A DNA stretch of 64,000 nt from Venatoribacter pacificus (GCF_025318105.1 NZ_JAOANI010000020.1:53816-117815); one strand, 5' to 3'. Counted from the first letter of the stretch, positions 52,675 through 61,672 are shown. Translations and numbers: made by a program. The notes: a model not told the origin generated them from the letters alone.

Positions 52675-52703
52675 ATACTACAGGCAGCTTAAAAATAAAT
52701 CAA
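52675..52703 (-). promoter_or_regulatory. Candidate alpha-operon promoter
   Basis: On the minus strand TTGATT (52698-52703), 17-bp spacer and TAGTAT (52675-52680), each 4 of 6 to consensus. It overlaps one arm of an inverted repeat ending at 52717 (ATACTAC/GTAGTAT). About 40 bp before rpsM. Confidence 0.45.
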
Positions 52704-52740
52704 GCTATCCGTAGTATTCACACCCGACCTTGTCCGGGGA

Positions 52741-52854
52741 TTAACCCTGACGTTGCTTGTGCTTTGGATCTGAACAGATCACGCGCACACTACCGTTACG
52801 GCGAATAATTTTGCATTCACGGCAGATTTTTTTAACAGACGCACGTACTTTCAT
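52741..52854 (-). CDS. rpmJ: 50S ribosomal protein L36
   Basis: 37-residue zinc-ribbon protein, missed by length-filtered scans. MKVRASVKKICRECKIIRRN followed by GSVRVICSDPKHKQRQG. Zinc ligands Cys11, Cys14, Cys27 and His32 are all present, so this is the zinc-binding form. 20 bp after secY, the usual end of the spc operon. Confidence 0.97.
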   Translation of the reverse strand: MKVRASVKKICRECKIIRRNGSVRVICSDPKHKQRQG

Positions 52855-52874
52855 GACAGTCTCCTAAATCTGAC

Positions 52875-54194
52875 TCAGCGAGCTGAGCCAAAATTCTTCA
52901 GATTTGCTTTCTTCATCAGCGATTCGTACTGGTTTGACATCAGGTGCGATTGAACCTGCGCCATAAAATCCATTACGACCACAACCACGATCAGTAACGA
53001 TGTGCCACCGAAGTAGAAAGGTACATCTGCAGCAACCACCAGGAATTGAGGCATCAGACACACGGCAGCGATATACAGCGAGCCGAACAGTGTCAGGCGT
53101 CCTAAGACGGCATCAATATACTTGGCGGTCTGAATGCCCGGGCGAATACCCGGAATGAAAGCACCAGACTTCTTCAGGTTTTCGGCAACATCTTTCGGGT
53201 TGAACATCAACGCCGTATAGAAGTAGCAGAAGAAAATAATACCGGCAGCGAACAGTACGATGTACAGAGGCTGGCTTGGCGCCAGAGCCATACTTACGTC
53301 CTGCAGCCATTCCATACCTTCACCCTGGCCAAACCACGTTCCCAATGACGCAGGGAACAGCAGCAGACTGGAGGCAAAGATCGCAGGAATTACACCGGCC
53401 ATATTAAGTTTCAGCGGTAAATGACTGGTTTGTGCAGCGAACATCTGGCGGCCCTGCTGACGCTTTGCGTAGTTGATTGTGATGCGGCGCTGACCGCGTT
53501 CAACAAACACTACGAAACCAATCACCACGACTGCCAGGGCAGCAATAATCAGCAATACCAGAATATTCAGGTCACCCTGACGCGCAGACTCGAAAGCCTG
53601 ACCAATAGCACTCGGCAAACCGGCAACAATACCAGCAAAGATCAGGATAGAGATGCCATTACCGATACCACGCTCAGTAACCTGCTCACCCAGCCACATC
53701 ATAAACACTGCACCTGCCACGAAGGAGGGTACGGCGGCGATGTAGAAATCAATGCCCGAAGAAAAGGTAACGCCCTGACCGGCTAAGCCGGCCGAGACGC
53801 CAAAGGCCTGAATCGTCGCCAGCAGTACAGTTCCGTAACGGGTGTATTGCGTGATCTTGCGACGACCAGCTTCGCCTTCTTTCTTCAACTGTTCCAGCTG
53901 CGGACTCACCGCCGTCAGCAATTGCATGATAATGGAGGCAGAGATGTAGGGCATGATACCCAATGCAAGAATGCTCATGCGTTCCAGTGCACCACCGGAG
54001 AACATATTGAACATCTCCAGGATTGTGCCCTGATTCTGTTCAAACAAACGTGCCAATGCTTCCGGATTAATACCTGGCACCGGAATATGGGTGCCTATCC
54101 GATATACTACAATCGCCAGAAGCACGAAGCGGATGCGTGACCAGAGTTCAGTCAGTCCGCCTTGCGTGCCCTGTGGGAGTCCTTGCCTAGCCAT
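52875..54194 (-). CDS. secY: Protein translocase subunit SecY
   Basis: Ten-helix pore of the Sec translocon, 439 residues, working with SecE and SecG. Recognisable: TELWSRIRFVLLAIVVYRIGTHIPVPGINPEAL at the start, the GNGISILIFAGIVAGLP and IPGIRPG segments. The frame shares one base with the rplO stop. Standard place in the spc operon. Confidence 0.98.
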   Translation of the reverse strand: MARQGLPQGTQGGLTELWSRIRFVLLAIVVYRIGTHIPVPGINPEALARLFEQNQGTILEMFNMFSGGALERMSILALGIMPYISASIIMQLLTAVSPQLEQLKKEGEAGRRKITQYTRYGTVLLATIQAFGVSAGLAGQGVTFSSGIDFYIAAVPSFVAGAVFMMWLGEQVTERGIGNGISILIFAGIVAGLPSAIGQAFESARQGDLNILVLLIIAALAVVVIGFVVFVERGQRRITINYAKRQQGRQMFAAQTSHLPLKLNMAGVIPAIFASSLLLFPASLGTWFGQGEGMEWLQDVSMALAPSQPLYIVLFAAGIIFFCYFYTALMFNPKDVAENLKKSGAFIPGIRPGIQTAKYIDAVLGRLTLFGSLYIAAVCLMPQFLVVAADVPFYFGGTSLLIVVVVVMDFMAQVQSHLMSNQYESLMKKANLKNFGSAR

Positions 54195-54628
54195 TAGTCT
54201 TCGACCTTTCCACCAGCTGCTTCAATAGCAGCTTTTGCGCCTTGAGTGACTTTCAGACCTTTAATGGTCAAAGCCTTCTTGACTTCGCCGGACAGAATCA
54301 CGCGAGCTTCTTTAATCTTCTCGCCGATTACGTCAGCGGCTTTCAGAGCTGCCAGATCAACAACATCGCCTTCAACCAGAGCCAGTTCGTTCAGACGGAT
54401 CTCTGCAACGTACTGTGCTTTGCGTGAAGTAAAGCCAAATTTTGGCAGACGACGGTGGATTGGCATCTGACCGCCTTCAAAGCCCGGAGCCACTTTACCG
54501 CCTGAGCGTGATTTCTGACCTTTGTGGCCACGGCCGCCAGTCTTACCCAGACCAGAACCGATACCACGGCCAACACGCTTAGGAGCAGGCTTCGAACCAG
54601 GAGCTGGGCTCAATTCGTTGAGACGCAT
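54194..54628 (-). CDS. rplO: 50S ribosomal protein L15
   Basis: Large-subunit protein, 144 residues, with the Gly/Lys/Arg-rich N-terminal arm (KRVGRGIGSGLGKTGGRGHKGQ) that threads through 23S rRNA. 1 bp after rpmD and overlapping secY by 1 bp. Confidence 0.98.
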   Translation of the reverse strand: MRLNELSPAPGSKPAPKRVGRGIGSGLGKTGGRGHKGQKSRSGGKVAPGFEGGQMPIHRRLPKFGFTSRKAQYVAEIRLNELALVEGDVVDLAALKAADVIGEKIKEARVILSGEVKKALTIKGLKVTQGAKAAIEAAGGKVED

Positions 54629-54629
54629 A

Positions 54630-54815
54630 TTACTCCCCTTCTACCTTAACCATGTATTGAACTTGGTTGATCATGCCGCGTACAGATGGAGTATCTTCCA
54701 GCTCAACGGTATGACCAATACGACGCAGACCCAGGCCCTGCATAGTCGCACGGTGCTTTGGCAACTTGCCAATAGTGCTCCGTGTCTGGGTCACTTTTAC
54801 GGTTTTCTTAGCCAT
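54630..54815 (-). CDS. rpmD: 50S ribosomal protein L30
   Basis: Short large-subunit protein of 61 residues, KTVKVTQTRSTIGKLPKHRATMQGLGLRRIG being the family core. 6 bp after rpsE. Confidence 0.97.
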   Translation of the reverse strand: MAKKTVKVTQTRSTIGKLPKHRATMQGLGLRRIGHTVELEDTPSVRGMINQVQYMVKVEGE

Positions 54816-54821
54816 AACGTA

Positions 54822-55331
54822 TTACCCCAGGATCTCTTCTACGGACTTACCGCGCTTAGCAGCTACTTCTTCCGGAGACTTCATTTGTGCCAGACCATTG
54901 AAGGTCGCACGAACAACGTTTACCGGGTTGGTAGAGCCATAGCACTTAGCCAATACGTTTTTAACACCAACCATCTCCAGAACAGCGCGCATTGCACCGC
55001 CGGCGATGATACCGGTACCTTCAGAGGCCGGCTGCATGTAAATCTGTGCACCAGAGTGACGGGCACGGATAGGATACTGCAGAGTGTTGCCGTCCAGCTG
55101 GACATTGACCATATTGCGCTTAGCCTGTTCCATCGCCTTTTGAATTGCCAGAGGCACTTCACGGGATTTACCACGACCAAAACCAACACGACCATTGCCG
55201 TCGCCAACCACGGTCAGAGCGGTAAAGGCGAAAATACGACCACCTTTTACCACTTTGGCTACGCGGTTTACCTGAACCAGCTTCTCTTGCAGTTCACTTT
55301 CGTTACGTTCTACACGTTCATTATTTGCCAT
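54822..55331 (-). CDS. rpsE: 30S ribosomal protein S5
   Basis: 169-residue small-subunit protein that helps accuracy and mRNA unwinding at the entry. Conserved KVVKGGRIFAFTALTVVGDGNGRVGFGRGKSREVPLAIQKA and the GTGIIAGGAMRAVLEMVGV stretch. 11 bp after rplR. Confidence 0.98.
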   Translation of the reverse strand: MANNERVERNESELQEKLVQVNRVAKVVKGGRIFAFTALTVVGDGNGRVGFGRGKSREVPLAIQKAMEQAKRNMVNVQLDGNTLQYPIRARHSGAQIYMQPASEGTGIIAGGAMRAVLEMVGVKNVLAKCYGSTNPVNVVRATFNGLAQMKSPEEVAAKRGKSVEEILG

Positions 55332-55342
55332 GATCTTTACCC

Positions 55343-55693
55343 TTAGAATTCCAGGCCGCTTTCACGAGCCGCGTCAGCCAGAGCTTTCACACGACCATGG
55401 TATTTAAAACCAGAACGATCGAACGCAACTTTAGTGATGCCAGCAGCTTTCGCACGCTCAGCAATCAACTGACCAACTTTGGTCGCTGCATTAACGTTAC
55501 CAGTAGTGTCACTACGCAGATCCGCTTCAACGGTGGAAGCTGTCGCCAAGACGGTAGCGCCATTGGCAGAGATGATCTGAGCGTAAATGTGTCTGGGCGT
55601 ACGATGAACGCACAGACGAACCGCGCTTTTCTCACGGATATTCATCCGTGTTTTGGTGGCACGGCGCAAACGAGCTTTTTTCTTCTCATTCAT
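55343..55693 (-). CDS. rplR: 50S ribosomal protein L18
   Basis: 116-residue 5S rRNA-binding protein with Arg/Lys-rich N-terminus (KKKARLRRATKTR) and the RLCVHRTPRHIYAQII core. Ends in the conserved DAARESGLEF. 10 bp after rplF. Confidence 0.98.
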   Translation of the reverse strand: MNEKKKARLRRATKTRMNIREKSAVRLCVHRTPRHIYAQIISANGATVLATASTVEADLRSDTTGNVNAATKVGQLIAERAKAAGITKVAFDRSGFKYHGRVKALADAARESGLEF

Positions 55694-55703
55694 GGCCTAG
55701 ACC

Positions 55704-56237
55704 TTACTTTTTCTTGGCTTCTTTACGACGCACATTTTCATCAGCATAGCGAACACCCTTACCTTTATAAGGTTCTGGTGGACGGTAGCCACGGATCTCA
55801 GCAGCAACCTGACCTACTTTCTGCTTATCAATACCTTTGATAACCACTTCGGTCTGGCTTGGCGTCTCGACAGAAATACCTTCCGGCAGTTCATAGTCGA
55901 TTGGGTGAGAGAAGCCCAGAGTCAAATTTAATGACTTGCCGGATGCTTTGGCACGATAACCAACACCCTGCAGAATCAGTTTCTTTTCAAAACCAACGTT
56001 CACACCGGTAACCATGTTGTTTACCAGGGCGCGGAAAGTACCGGCCAGAGCGTTAGCTTGTTTGTCGCCAGTTTTAGGTGCGAAGGTCAGTACATTTTCT
56101 TCCTGTTTGATTTCAACAGAAGAATGTACATCCAGCTCAAGCTGGCCTTGCTTGCCTTTGATGGCGATTTTGTCTGCAGCCAGTTTAACTTCTACACCGG
56201 CTGGGATTTGTACAGGAGCTTTTGCTACGCGAGACAT
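55704..56237 (-). CDS. rplF: 50S ribosomal protein L6
   Basis: 177-residue two-domain protein near the factor-binding site. MSRVAKAPVQIPAGVEVKL opening and the GYRPPEPYKGKGVRY C-terminal motif are diagnostic. 11 bp after rpsH. Confidence 0.98.
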   Translation of the reverse strand: MSRVAKAPVQIPAGVEVKLAADKIAIKGKQGQLELDVHSSVEIKQEENVLTFAPKTGDKQANALAGTFRALVNNMVTGVNVGFEKKLILQGVGYRAKASGKSLNLTLGFSHPIDYELPEGISVETPSQTEVVIKGIDKQKVGQVAAEIRGYRPPEPYKGKGVRYADENVRRKEAKKK

Positions 56238-56248
56238 CGTAATTCCCC

Positions 56249-56641
56249 TTAGAATACGGTCGCAATAACTTCACCGCCCACGCCCGCAGCACGAGCAGCG
56301 CGATCAGTCATAACGCCTTTAGAGGTGGATACGATAGCCACACCCAGACCTGCTTCAACTTTAGGCAGTTCTGTGGTGCCACGATACTGACGCAGACCAG
56401 GGCGGCTAACGCGCTGGATACGCTCAATAACTGGCTTACCTTCGTAGTATTTCAGGTCGATGGTCATGGTCGGTTTGACCGCTTCATCGATAGAAAAACT
56501 GTTGATGTAACCTTCAGCTTCGAGAACCTGGGCTACAGACTTCTTAATTTTTGAAGACGGCATGCTCACATTCTTATGACCAGCTTGCTGGGCATTACGA
56601 ATGCGGGTAAACATGTCCGCCAACGTATCTTGCATACTCAT
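56249..56641 (-). CDS. rpsH: 30S ribosomal protein S8
   Basis: 130-residue primary 16S rRNA-binding protein. SMQDTLADMFTRIRNAQ start and the GVAIVSTSKGVMTDRAAR C-terminal RNA-binding motif. In E. coli S8 represses the spc operon through a site at the start of rplE. 60 bp after rpsN, the largest gap within this part. Confidence 0.98.
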   Translation of the reverse strand: MSMQDTLADMFTRIRNAQQAGHKNVSMPSSKIKKSVAQVLEAEGYINSFSIDEAVKPTMTIDLKYYEGKPVIERIQRVSRPGLRQYRGTTELPKVEAGLGVAIVSTSKGVMTDRAARAAGVGGEVIATVF

Positions 56642-56701
56642 TAATAGTTACCTCTGTTGTACAGCGCCCCCCTCTCGGTTCTACCCGAAAGGGGGAATTG
56701 C

Positions 56702-57007
56702 TTACCAACTAGCTTTTTTCAGGCCTGGCACATTACCCTTCATGCCTTCTTCGCGCAACTTAATACGTGAAAGCTTGAATTTACGGTATACGCCGTGTGG
56801 ACGACCTGTCATTTGACAACGACGCTGCAGACGGCTCGCGGATGAATCGCGTGGCAGTTTCTGCAGAGCTTGTTGTGCATTCCAACGCTCTTCGTCAGAA
56901 GAGTTAACGTTGCTTACGATCGCTTTCAGTTCAGCGCGCTTGGCGGCAAACTTGGCAACCAGTGCTTCACGCTTCAGTTCACGATTCTTCATGCTAATCT
57001 TAGCCAT
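56702..57007 (-). CDS. rpsN: 30S ribosomal protein S14
   Basis: 101-residue small-subunit head protein, zinc-free form: only one Cys (RCQMTGRPHG) instead of the two CxxC pairs. Length also matches the long zinc-independent form. RPHGVYRKFKLSRIKLREE is typical. 10 bp after rplE. Confidence 0.98.
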   Translation of the reverse strand: MAKISMKNRELKREALVAKFAAKRAELKAIVSNVNSSDEERWNAQQALQKLPRDSSASRLQRRCQMTGRPHGVYRKFKLSRIKLREEGMKGNVPGLKKASW

Positions 57008-57017
57008 GCTTAACTCC

Positions 57018-57557
57018 TTAGTTACGGAACGGGAACTGCAGCGCTTTCAGCAGAGCGCGGCCTTCTTCGTTGGTTTTTGCGGTAGTTGTGATGGTCACAT
57101 CCATACCACGGACTTTGTCTACTTTATCGTATTCAATTTCCGGGAAGATGATCTGTTCCTTCACACCCATGCTGTAGTTACCACGACCATCGAAAGACTT
57201 AGGGTTGATACCACGGAAGTCACGAACACGTGGCAAAGCCACGTCGATCAGACGGTCCATGAATTCCCACATGCGATCGCGACGCAGGGTAACTTTACAG
57301 CCAATTGGCCAGCCTTCACGCAGTTTAAAAGCTGCGACAGACTTACGTGCCTTGGTGACAACAACTTTCTGACCGCTGATGGCTTCCATTTCGGCCACCG
57401 CATTGTCGAGCAGTTTTTTGTCGCCCAGTGCTTCACCAACACCCATGTTCAGGGTGATTTTGGTGACTTTCGGCACTTCCATGATGTTTTTGTAACCAAA
57501 CTCTTCTTGCAGCTTGGTTACTACTTCGTTTTTATACAGTTCTTGTAAACGTGACAT
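57018..57557 (-). CDS. rplE: 50S ribosomal protein L5
   Basis: 179-residue 5S rRNA-binding protein that contacts P-site tRNA. MSRLQELYKNEVVTKLQEEFGYKN start, VTLRRDRMWEFMDRLIDVALPRVRDFRG core. The ATG at 57557 gives family length; six more codons are open upstream. 18 bp after rplX. Confidence 0.98.
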   Translation of the reverse strand: MSRLQELYKNEVVTKLQEEFGYKNIMEVPKVTKITLNMGVGEALGDKKLLDNAVAEMEAISGQKVVVTKARKSVAAFKLREGWPIGCKVTLRRDRMWEFMDRLIDVALPRVRDFRGINPKSFDGRGNYSMGVKEQIIFPEIEYDKVDKVRGMDVTITTTAKTNEEGRALLKALQFPFRN

Positions 57558-57575
57558 AGTAGTATCCAACTCCAA

Positions 57576-57890
57576 TTAGGCGTCGACTTGATCGCCAGTG
57601 GATTTGAAGATACGTACCTTGCTTTCGCCTTCAACTTTAAAACCAACGCGGTCGGCTTTTTCAGTTTTCGGGTTCCAGATGGCTACGTTGGAAACCTGAA
57701 TACCGGTTTCTTTCTCAACGATGCCGCCTGGTTGCTGCAGGTACGGGTTTGGTTTCTGGTGTTTTTTCACCACGTTAATGCCAGATACCAGCACACGGCC
57801 ATCCTGCAGAACTTTCTGCACTTTGCCACGTTTGCCTTTATCTTTACCGGCAATAACAACTACTTCGTCATTTTTGCGAATCTTTAACAT
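57576..57890 (-). CDS. rplX: 50S ribosomal protein L24
   Basis: 104-residue assembly-initiator protein with the KOW motif EVVVIAGKDKGKRGKVQKVL. The C-terminal VGFKVEGESKVRIFKSTG is typical. 15 bp after rplN. Confidence 0.98.
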   Translation of the reverse strand: MLKIRKNDEVVVIAGKDKGKRGKVQKVLQDGRVLVSGINVVKKHQKPNPYLQQPGGIVEKETGIQVSNVAIWNPKTEKADRVGFKVEGESKVRIFKSTGDQVDA

Positions 57891-57905
57891 ATCGTGTCCC
57901 CTCCC

Positions 57906-58274
57906 TTAAAGCACTTCTGGTGCCAGGGAAATGATTTTCATGAACTGCTCAGAGCGCAGCTCACGAGTCACAGGGCCAAAGATACGGGTACCGATTGGCG
58001 CCAATGAAGCATTCAGCAGAACGGCAGAGTTTACATCAAAACGGATAATAGATCCGTCCGGACGGCGTACACCTTTACGGGTACGCACTACCACGGCGTT
58101 CATTACCTGACCTTTTTTCACTTTACCGCGTGGAATTGCTTCCTTCACGGATACTTTAATCAAATCACCGATGCCGGCATAACGACGATGAGAACCGCCC
58201 AGTACTTTGATGCACTGTACGCGCTTCGCGCCGCTGTTGTCGGCAACGTCGAGCATTGATTGAGTTTGAATCAT
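57906..58274 (-). CDS. rplN: 50S ribosomal protein L14
   Basis: 122-residue protein at the subunit interface. MIQTQSMLDVADNSGAKRVQCIKVLGG is the conserved start. First gene of the classical spc operon, here only 32 bp behind rpsQ with no obvious terminator between, so S10 and spc may be read through together. Confidence 0.98.
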   Translation of the reverse strand: MIQTQSMLDVADNSGAKRVQCIKVLGGSHRRYAGIGDLIKVSVKEAIPRGKVKKGQVMNAVVVRTRKGVRRPDGSIIRFDVNSAVLLNASLAPIGTRIFGPVTRELRSEQFMKIISLAPEVL

Positions 58275-58306
58275 GCCTCTCGCTCCTAACTAACTGCGCC
58301 CGGTCG

Positions 58307-58573
58307 TTAGACCTTGGCGGCGCGCTCGTCGATATTTACCAGCGCCCAAGTCTTGTTTTTAGACATTGGACGTGACTCTTTTACTGTAACGAGATCGCCA
58401 ATCTGGCACTCGTTATTTTCATCGTGGGCCATCACTTTAGTAGAGCGCTTCACGAACTTTTTATAGATCGGATGCTTTACAAAGCGTTCAACCAGAACAG
58501 TGACGGACTTGTCCATCTTGTTGCTCACGACACGACCACTCAAGGTACGAACGGTTTTTGTGTTCTCAGTCAT
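58307..58573 (-). CDS. rpsQ: 30S ribosomal protein S17
   Basis: 88-residue primary rRNA-binding protein. RTLSGRVVSNKMDKSVTVLVERFVKHPIYKK is diagnostic. Last gene of the S10 operon, 2 bp after rpmC. Confidence 0.98.
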   Translation of the reverse strand: MTENTKTVRTLSGRVVSNKMDKSVTVLVERFVKHPIYKKFVKRSTKVMAHDENNECQIGDLVTVKESRPMSKNKTWALVNIDERAAKV

Positions 58574-58575
58574 GA

Positions 58576-58767
58576 TTATTCACCTGCCTTGCTAGCCAGC
58601 ACGGTTTTTACGCGAGCAATATCACGACGGGTCTGGCCGATCAGATGAGTTTGACCCAGCTGACCTGTCGCTTTCTGCATACGCAGTTTAAATTGATCGC
58701 TCAACAGTTCTTCCAGCTGAGATTGCAGCTCAGCCACTGATTTATTGTTCAGTTCACTTGCTTTCAT
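58576..58767 (-). CDS. rpmC: 50S ribosomal protein L29
   Basis: 63-residue helical protein at the tunnel exit, where it helps dock trigger factor and SRP. MKASELNNKSVAELQSQLEEL. The ATG at 58767 shares its first base with the rplP stop (TGATG), so translation is coupled. Confidence 0.97.
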   Translation of the reverse strand: MKASELNNKSVAELQSQLEELLSDQFKLRMQKATGQLGQTHLIGQTRRDIARVKTVLASKAGE

Positions 58768-59180
58768 CACAGCACCGTCCGTTTAACAAATGCGGTTTCA
58801 AAAGGCAGTTTCGCAGCAGCCAGAGCAAAGGCTTCACGAGCCAGCTCTTCTGGTACGCCTTCGATTTCGTAAAGAACGCGACCTGGTTGGATCTGACAAA
58901 CCCAGTACTCAACGTTACCCTTACCTTTACCCATACGAACCTCAAGAGGTTTCTCGGTAATAGGCTTATCTGGGAAAACGCGAATCCAGATTTTACCACC
59001 ACGCTTAACTTTACGAGTCATCGCACGACGTGCTGCCTCAATCTGACGCGAAGTCAGACGACCACGTCCAGTAGCCTTCAGAGCGTACTCACCGAAGCTC
59101 ACTTTAGAGCCACGGATCGCCAAACCGCGATTGCGGCCGGTCTGAACTTTACGGAACTTTGTACGTTTTGGTAACAACAT
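58767..59180 (-). CDS. rplP: 50S ribosomal protein L16
   Basis: 137-residue protein at the A site and peptidyl-transferase region. MLLPKRTKFRKVQTGRNRGLA start and the WVCQIQPGRVLYEIEGV stretch are diagnostic. 12 bp after rpsC and overlapping rpmC by one base. Confidence 0.98.
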   Translation of the reverse strand: MLLPKRTKFRKVQTGRNRGLAIRGSKVSFGEYALKATGRGRLTSRQIEAARRAMTRKVKRGGKIWIRVFPDKPITEKPLEVRMGKGKGNVEYWVCQIQPGRVLYEIEGVPEELAREAFALAAAKLPFETAFVKRTVL

Positions 59181-59192
59181 AACTAATTCCCC

Positions 59193-59882
59193 TTACGAAC
59201 GACCGGTTTTCTTTTTGCCCTGGCTCTTAGCGCGGTCGCGTACCTCTTGGATACCACCGAGGATCTCACCTTTGAAGATCCAGACCTTAACGCCAATTAC
59301 ACCATAGGTAGTGTGTGCTTCGTACGTTGCGTAGTCGATATCTGCACGCAATGTGTGCAGAGGAACACGACCTTCGCGGTACCACTCGGAACGAGCGATT
59401 TCAGCACCACCCAGACGGCCACTCACTTGGATCTTGATACCTTCGGCACCACCACGCATTGCATTCTGTACAGCACGCTTCATAGCGCGACGGAACATCA
59501 CGCGACGCTCCAGCTGACTTGCAACGCTCTGGGCTACCAGCTTGGCATCCAGATCCGGTTTACGAACTTCTTCGATATTGATGTGTACCGGGATACCCAT
59601 CAGATCGCTGAGATCTTTACGCAGAACTTCTACGTCTTCACCTTTTTTACCAATCACGATGCCTGGACGGGCAGTGTGGATGGTTACTTTGGCGTTTTGC
59701 GCTGGACGCTCGATGACGACCTTGCTCACTGAAGCCTTTTCCAGGCGCTTTTCGATCAGAGATCGAACAGCAATGTCAGTCAGCAGGTTGTCGGCGTACT
59801 TATCCTTACCGGCATACCAGATCGAGTTATGATCTTTAGTGATACCTAAACGGATACCGGTTGGATGAACTTTCTGACCCAT
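59193..59882 (-). CDS. rpsC: 30S ribosomal protein S3
   Basis: 229-residue protein at the mRNA entry, with an N-terminal KH domain (VTIHTARPGIVIGKKGEDVEVLR). The ATG at 59882 (MGQKVHPTGIRLGITKDHNS) has GGAG upstream and gives the standard start; the open frame extends 15 codons. 11 bp after rplV. Confidence 0.98.
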   Translation of the reverse strand: MGQKVHPTGIRLGITKDHNSIWYAGKDKYADNLLTDIAVRSLIEKRLEKASVSKVVIERPAQNAKVTIHTARPGIVIGKKGEDVEVLRKDLSDLMGIPVHINIEEVRKPDLDAKLVAQSVASQLERRVMFRRAMKRAVQNAMRGGAEGIKIQVSGRLGGAEIARSEWYREGRVPLHTLRADIDYATYEAHTTYGVIGVKVWIFKGEILGGIQEVRDRAKSQGKKKTGRS

Positions 59883-59893
59883 CTGACCAACTC

Positions 59894-60229
59894 CTATTTT
59901 TCTGAAACTTTCACAGTGATGTGACAAGTGCGTTTCATGATGCGATCGGCACGACCTTTCGCACGTGGGCGAATACGCTTCATTGTCATACCTTCGTCAA
60001 CGAACACGGTAGAAACCTTGAGTTCGTCTACGTCGGCACCGTCGTTGTGCTCAGCGTTGGCGATGGCAGATTCCAGTACTTTCTTGATGATGTCTGCACC
60101 TTTCTTTCCTGAGAAGGAAAGAATGTTCAGAGCTTCATCAATCTTCTTGCCGCGGATCTGATCCGCAACCAGACGTGCTTTCTGTGCAGATAAGCGAGCA
60201 CCACGTAATACAGCGGCTACTTCAGACAT
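59894..60229 (-). CDS. rplV: 50S ribosomal protein L22
   Basis: 111-residue protein that lines the exit tunnel with a long hairpin. RLSAQKARLVADQIRGKKIDEALNIL and RIRPRAKGRADRIMKRTCHI are diagnostic. 13 bp after rpsS. Confidence 0.98.
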   Translation of the reverse strand: MSEVAAVLRGARLSAQKARLVADQIRGKKIDEALNILSFSGKKGADIIKKVLESAIANAEHNDGADVDELKVSTVFVDEGMTMKRIRPRAKGRADRIMKRTCHITVKVSEK

Positions 60230-60242
60230 ATTTCACCCCTTA

Positions 60243-60518
60243 TTATCGTTTGGCTTTCTTATCCGCCACATGACCCTTGTAAGTACGGGTCAGCGCGAAT
60301 TCGCCGAGTTTATGACCTACCATGTCTTCAGTTACGAAAACTGGCATGTGTTGTTTGCCGTTATGAACAGCGATTGTCAGCCCCACGAAATCTGGAAAGA
60401 TTGTGGAGCGGCGAGACCAAGTCTTGATCGGACGTTTGTCGTTCTTCTCAAGAGCGGCCTCTACCTTCTTCATCAAGTGATGGTCAATAAATGGACCTTT
60501 TTTCAATGAACGTGGCAC
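60243..60518 (-). CDS. rpsS: 30S ribosomal protein S19
   Basis: 91-residue head protein that contacts S13. MPRSLKKGPFIDHHLMKKVEAA start and MVGHKLGEFALTRTYKGH tail. 17 bp after rplB. Confidence 0.98.
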   Translation of the reverse strand: MPRSLKKGPFIDHHLMKKVEAALEKNDKRPIKTWSRRSTIFPDFVGLTIAVHNGKQHMPVFVTEDMVGHKLGEFALTRTYKGHVADKKAKR

Positions 60519-60535
60519 AGTTCTATCCTCTCTAA

Positions 60536-61363
60536 TTATTTCGCAGAACGACGACGTACGATGAGTTTATCGGTACGCTTATTCTTACGAGTCTTGTAAC
60601 CCTTGGTTGGAACGCCCCATGGAGTAACAGGATGACGACCACCAGAGGTACGACCTTCACCACCACCGTGTGGGTGATCAACAGGGTTCATTACCACACC
60701 GCGAACGGTAGGACGAACACCGCGCCAGCGCGAAGCACCAGCCTTACCCAGTTCACGCAGAGCGTGCTCATTGTTGCCAACTTCACCGATCGTGGCACGA
60801 CAATCAGACAGGACCTTACGCATCTCACCAGAGCGCAGACGCAGAGTGCAGTAAGCACCTTCACGCGCTACCAGCTGAGCAGAAGTACCTGCAGAACGTG
60901 CGATCTGACCGCCTTTACCAGGCTTCAGTTCTACGTTGTGAATTACGCTACCAACCGGTACGTTGCGCAGAGACATCGCGCTACCTACTTTGATTGGTGC
61001 ATCTTCACCAGACACAATCGCATCACCAGCATTCAGACCTTTAGGGGCCAGGATGTAGCGACGTTCGCCATCGGCATATTTCAGCAGTGCGATGTTTGCG
61101 CTGCGGTTTGGATCGTATTCCAGACGTTCAACAACTGCTGGAACACCGTCCTTGTCACGCTTGAAGTCGACCAAGCGATAATGCTGCTTGTGGCCACCAC
61201 CAATGTGACGGGTAGTAATGCGACCGTTATTATTACGACCACCACTTTTTGACTTCTTCTCAACCAGAGCTGCGAAAGGCTTGCCTTTATGCAGTTCATT
61301 GTTGACGACTTTCACCAGATGGCGACGGCCAGGAGAAGTCGGTTTAGTTTTCACCAATGCCAT
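60536..61363 (-). CDS. rplB: 50S ribosomal protein L2
   Basis: 275-residue protein needed for subunit joining and peptidyl transfer. KSGGRNNNGRITTRHIGGGHK and the C-terminal VRGVVMNPVDHPHGGGEGR with the functionally important His are present. 12 bp after rplW. Confidence 0.98.
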   Translation of the reverse strand: MALVKTKPTSPGRRHLVKVVNNELHKGKPFAALVEKKSKSGGRNNNGRITTRHIGGGHKQHYRLVDFKRDKDGVPAVVERLEYDPNRSANIALLKYADGERRYILAPKGLNAGDAIVSGEDAPIKVGSAMSLRNVPVGSVIHNVELKPGKGGQIARSAGTSAQLVAREGAYCTLRLRSGEMRKVLSDCRATIGEVGNNEHALRELGKAGASRWRGVRPTVRGVVMNPVDHPHGGGEGRTSGGRHPVTPWGVPTKGYKTRKNKRTDKLIVRRRSAK

Positions 61364-61375
61364 GACTTAAACCCC

Positions 61376-61672
61376 TTATTCCGCGTCTGCGAAGTCGATG
61401 TCCTGACCAGCAGCCAGGCGAACATATGCTTTACGCACATTGTTACGTTTGCCTACACCGCGAGCAGTACGCTTGGTTTTACCTTTGATGTTGACAGTTT
61501 GTACGGAGTCAACTTTCACTTCGAACAAAGCTTCAACAGCCTTTTTGATTTCAGGCTTGGTGGCATCCGGAGCAACACGGAATACATATTGGCCGTGTTT
61601 CTCAGCAACCAGGGTTGCTTTCTCGGAAATATGCGGAGCTACCAGTACCTTATAGATACGTTCACGGTTCAT
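61376..61672 (-). CDS. rplW: 50S ribosomal protein L23
   Basis: 98-residue protein at the tunnel exit, the docking site for trigger factor and SRP. VAPHISEKATLVAEKHGQYVFRV is typical. Overlaps the rplD stop by 4 bp. Confidence 0.97.
   Translation of the reverse strand: MNRERIYKVLVAPHISEKATLVAEKHGQYVFRVAPDATKPEIKKAVEALFEVKVDSVQTVNIKGKTKRTARGVGKRNNVRKAYVRLAAGQDIDFADAE

Noticed and set aside
54522..55346. 274-codon frame antisense to rplO-rpmD-rpsE
   Set aside because: Crosses three certain ribosomal genes on the other strand; no ribosome site or domain. Long antisense frames here come from strong codon bias. Same reasoning for 60632-61252 and 58758-59174.
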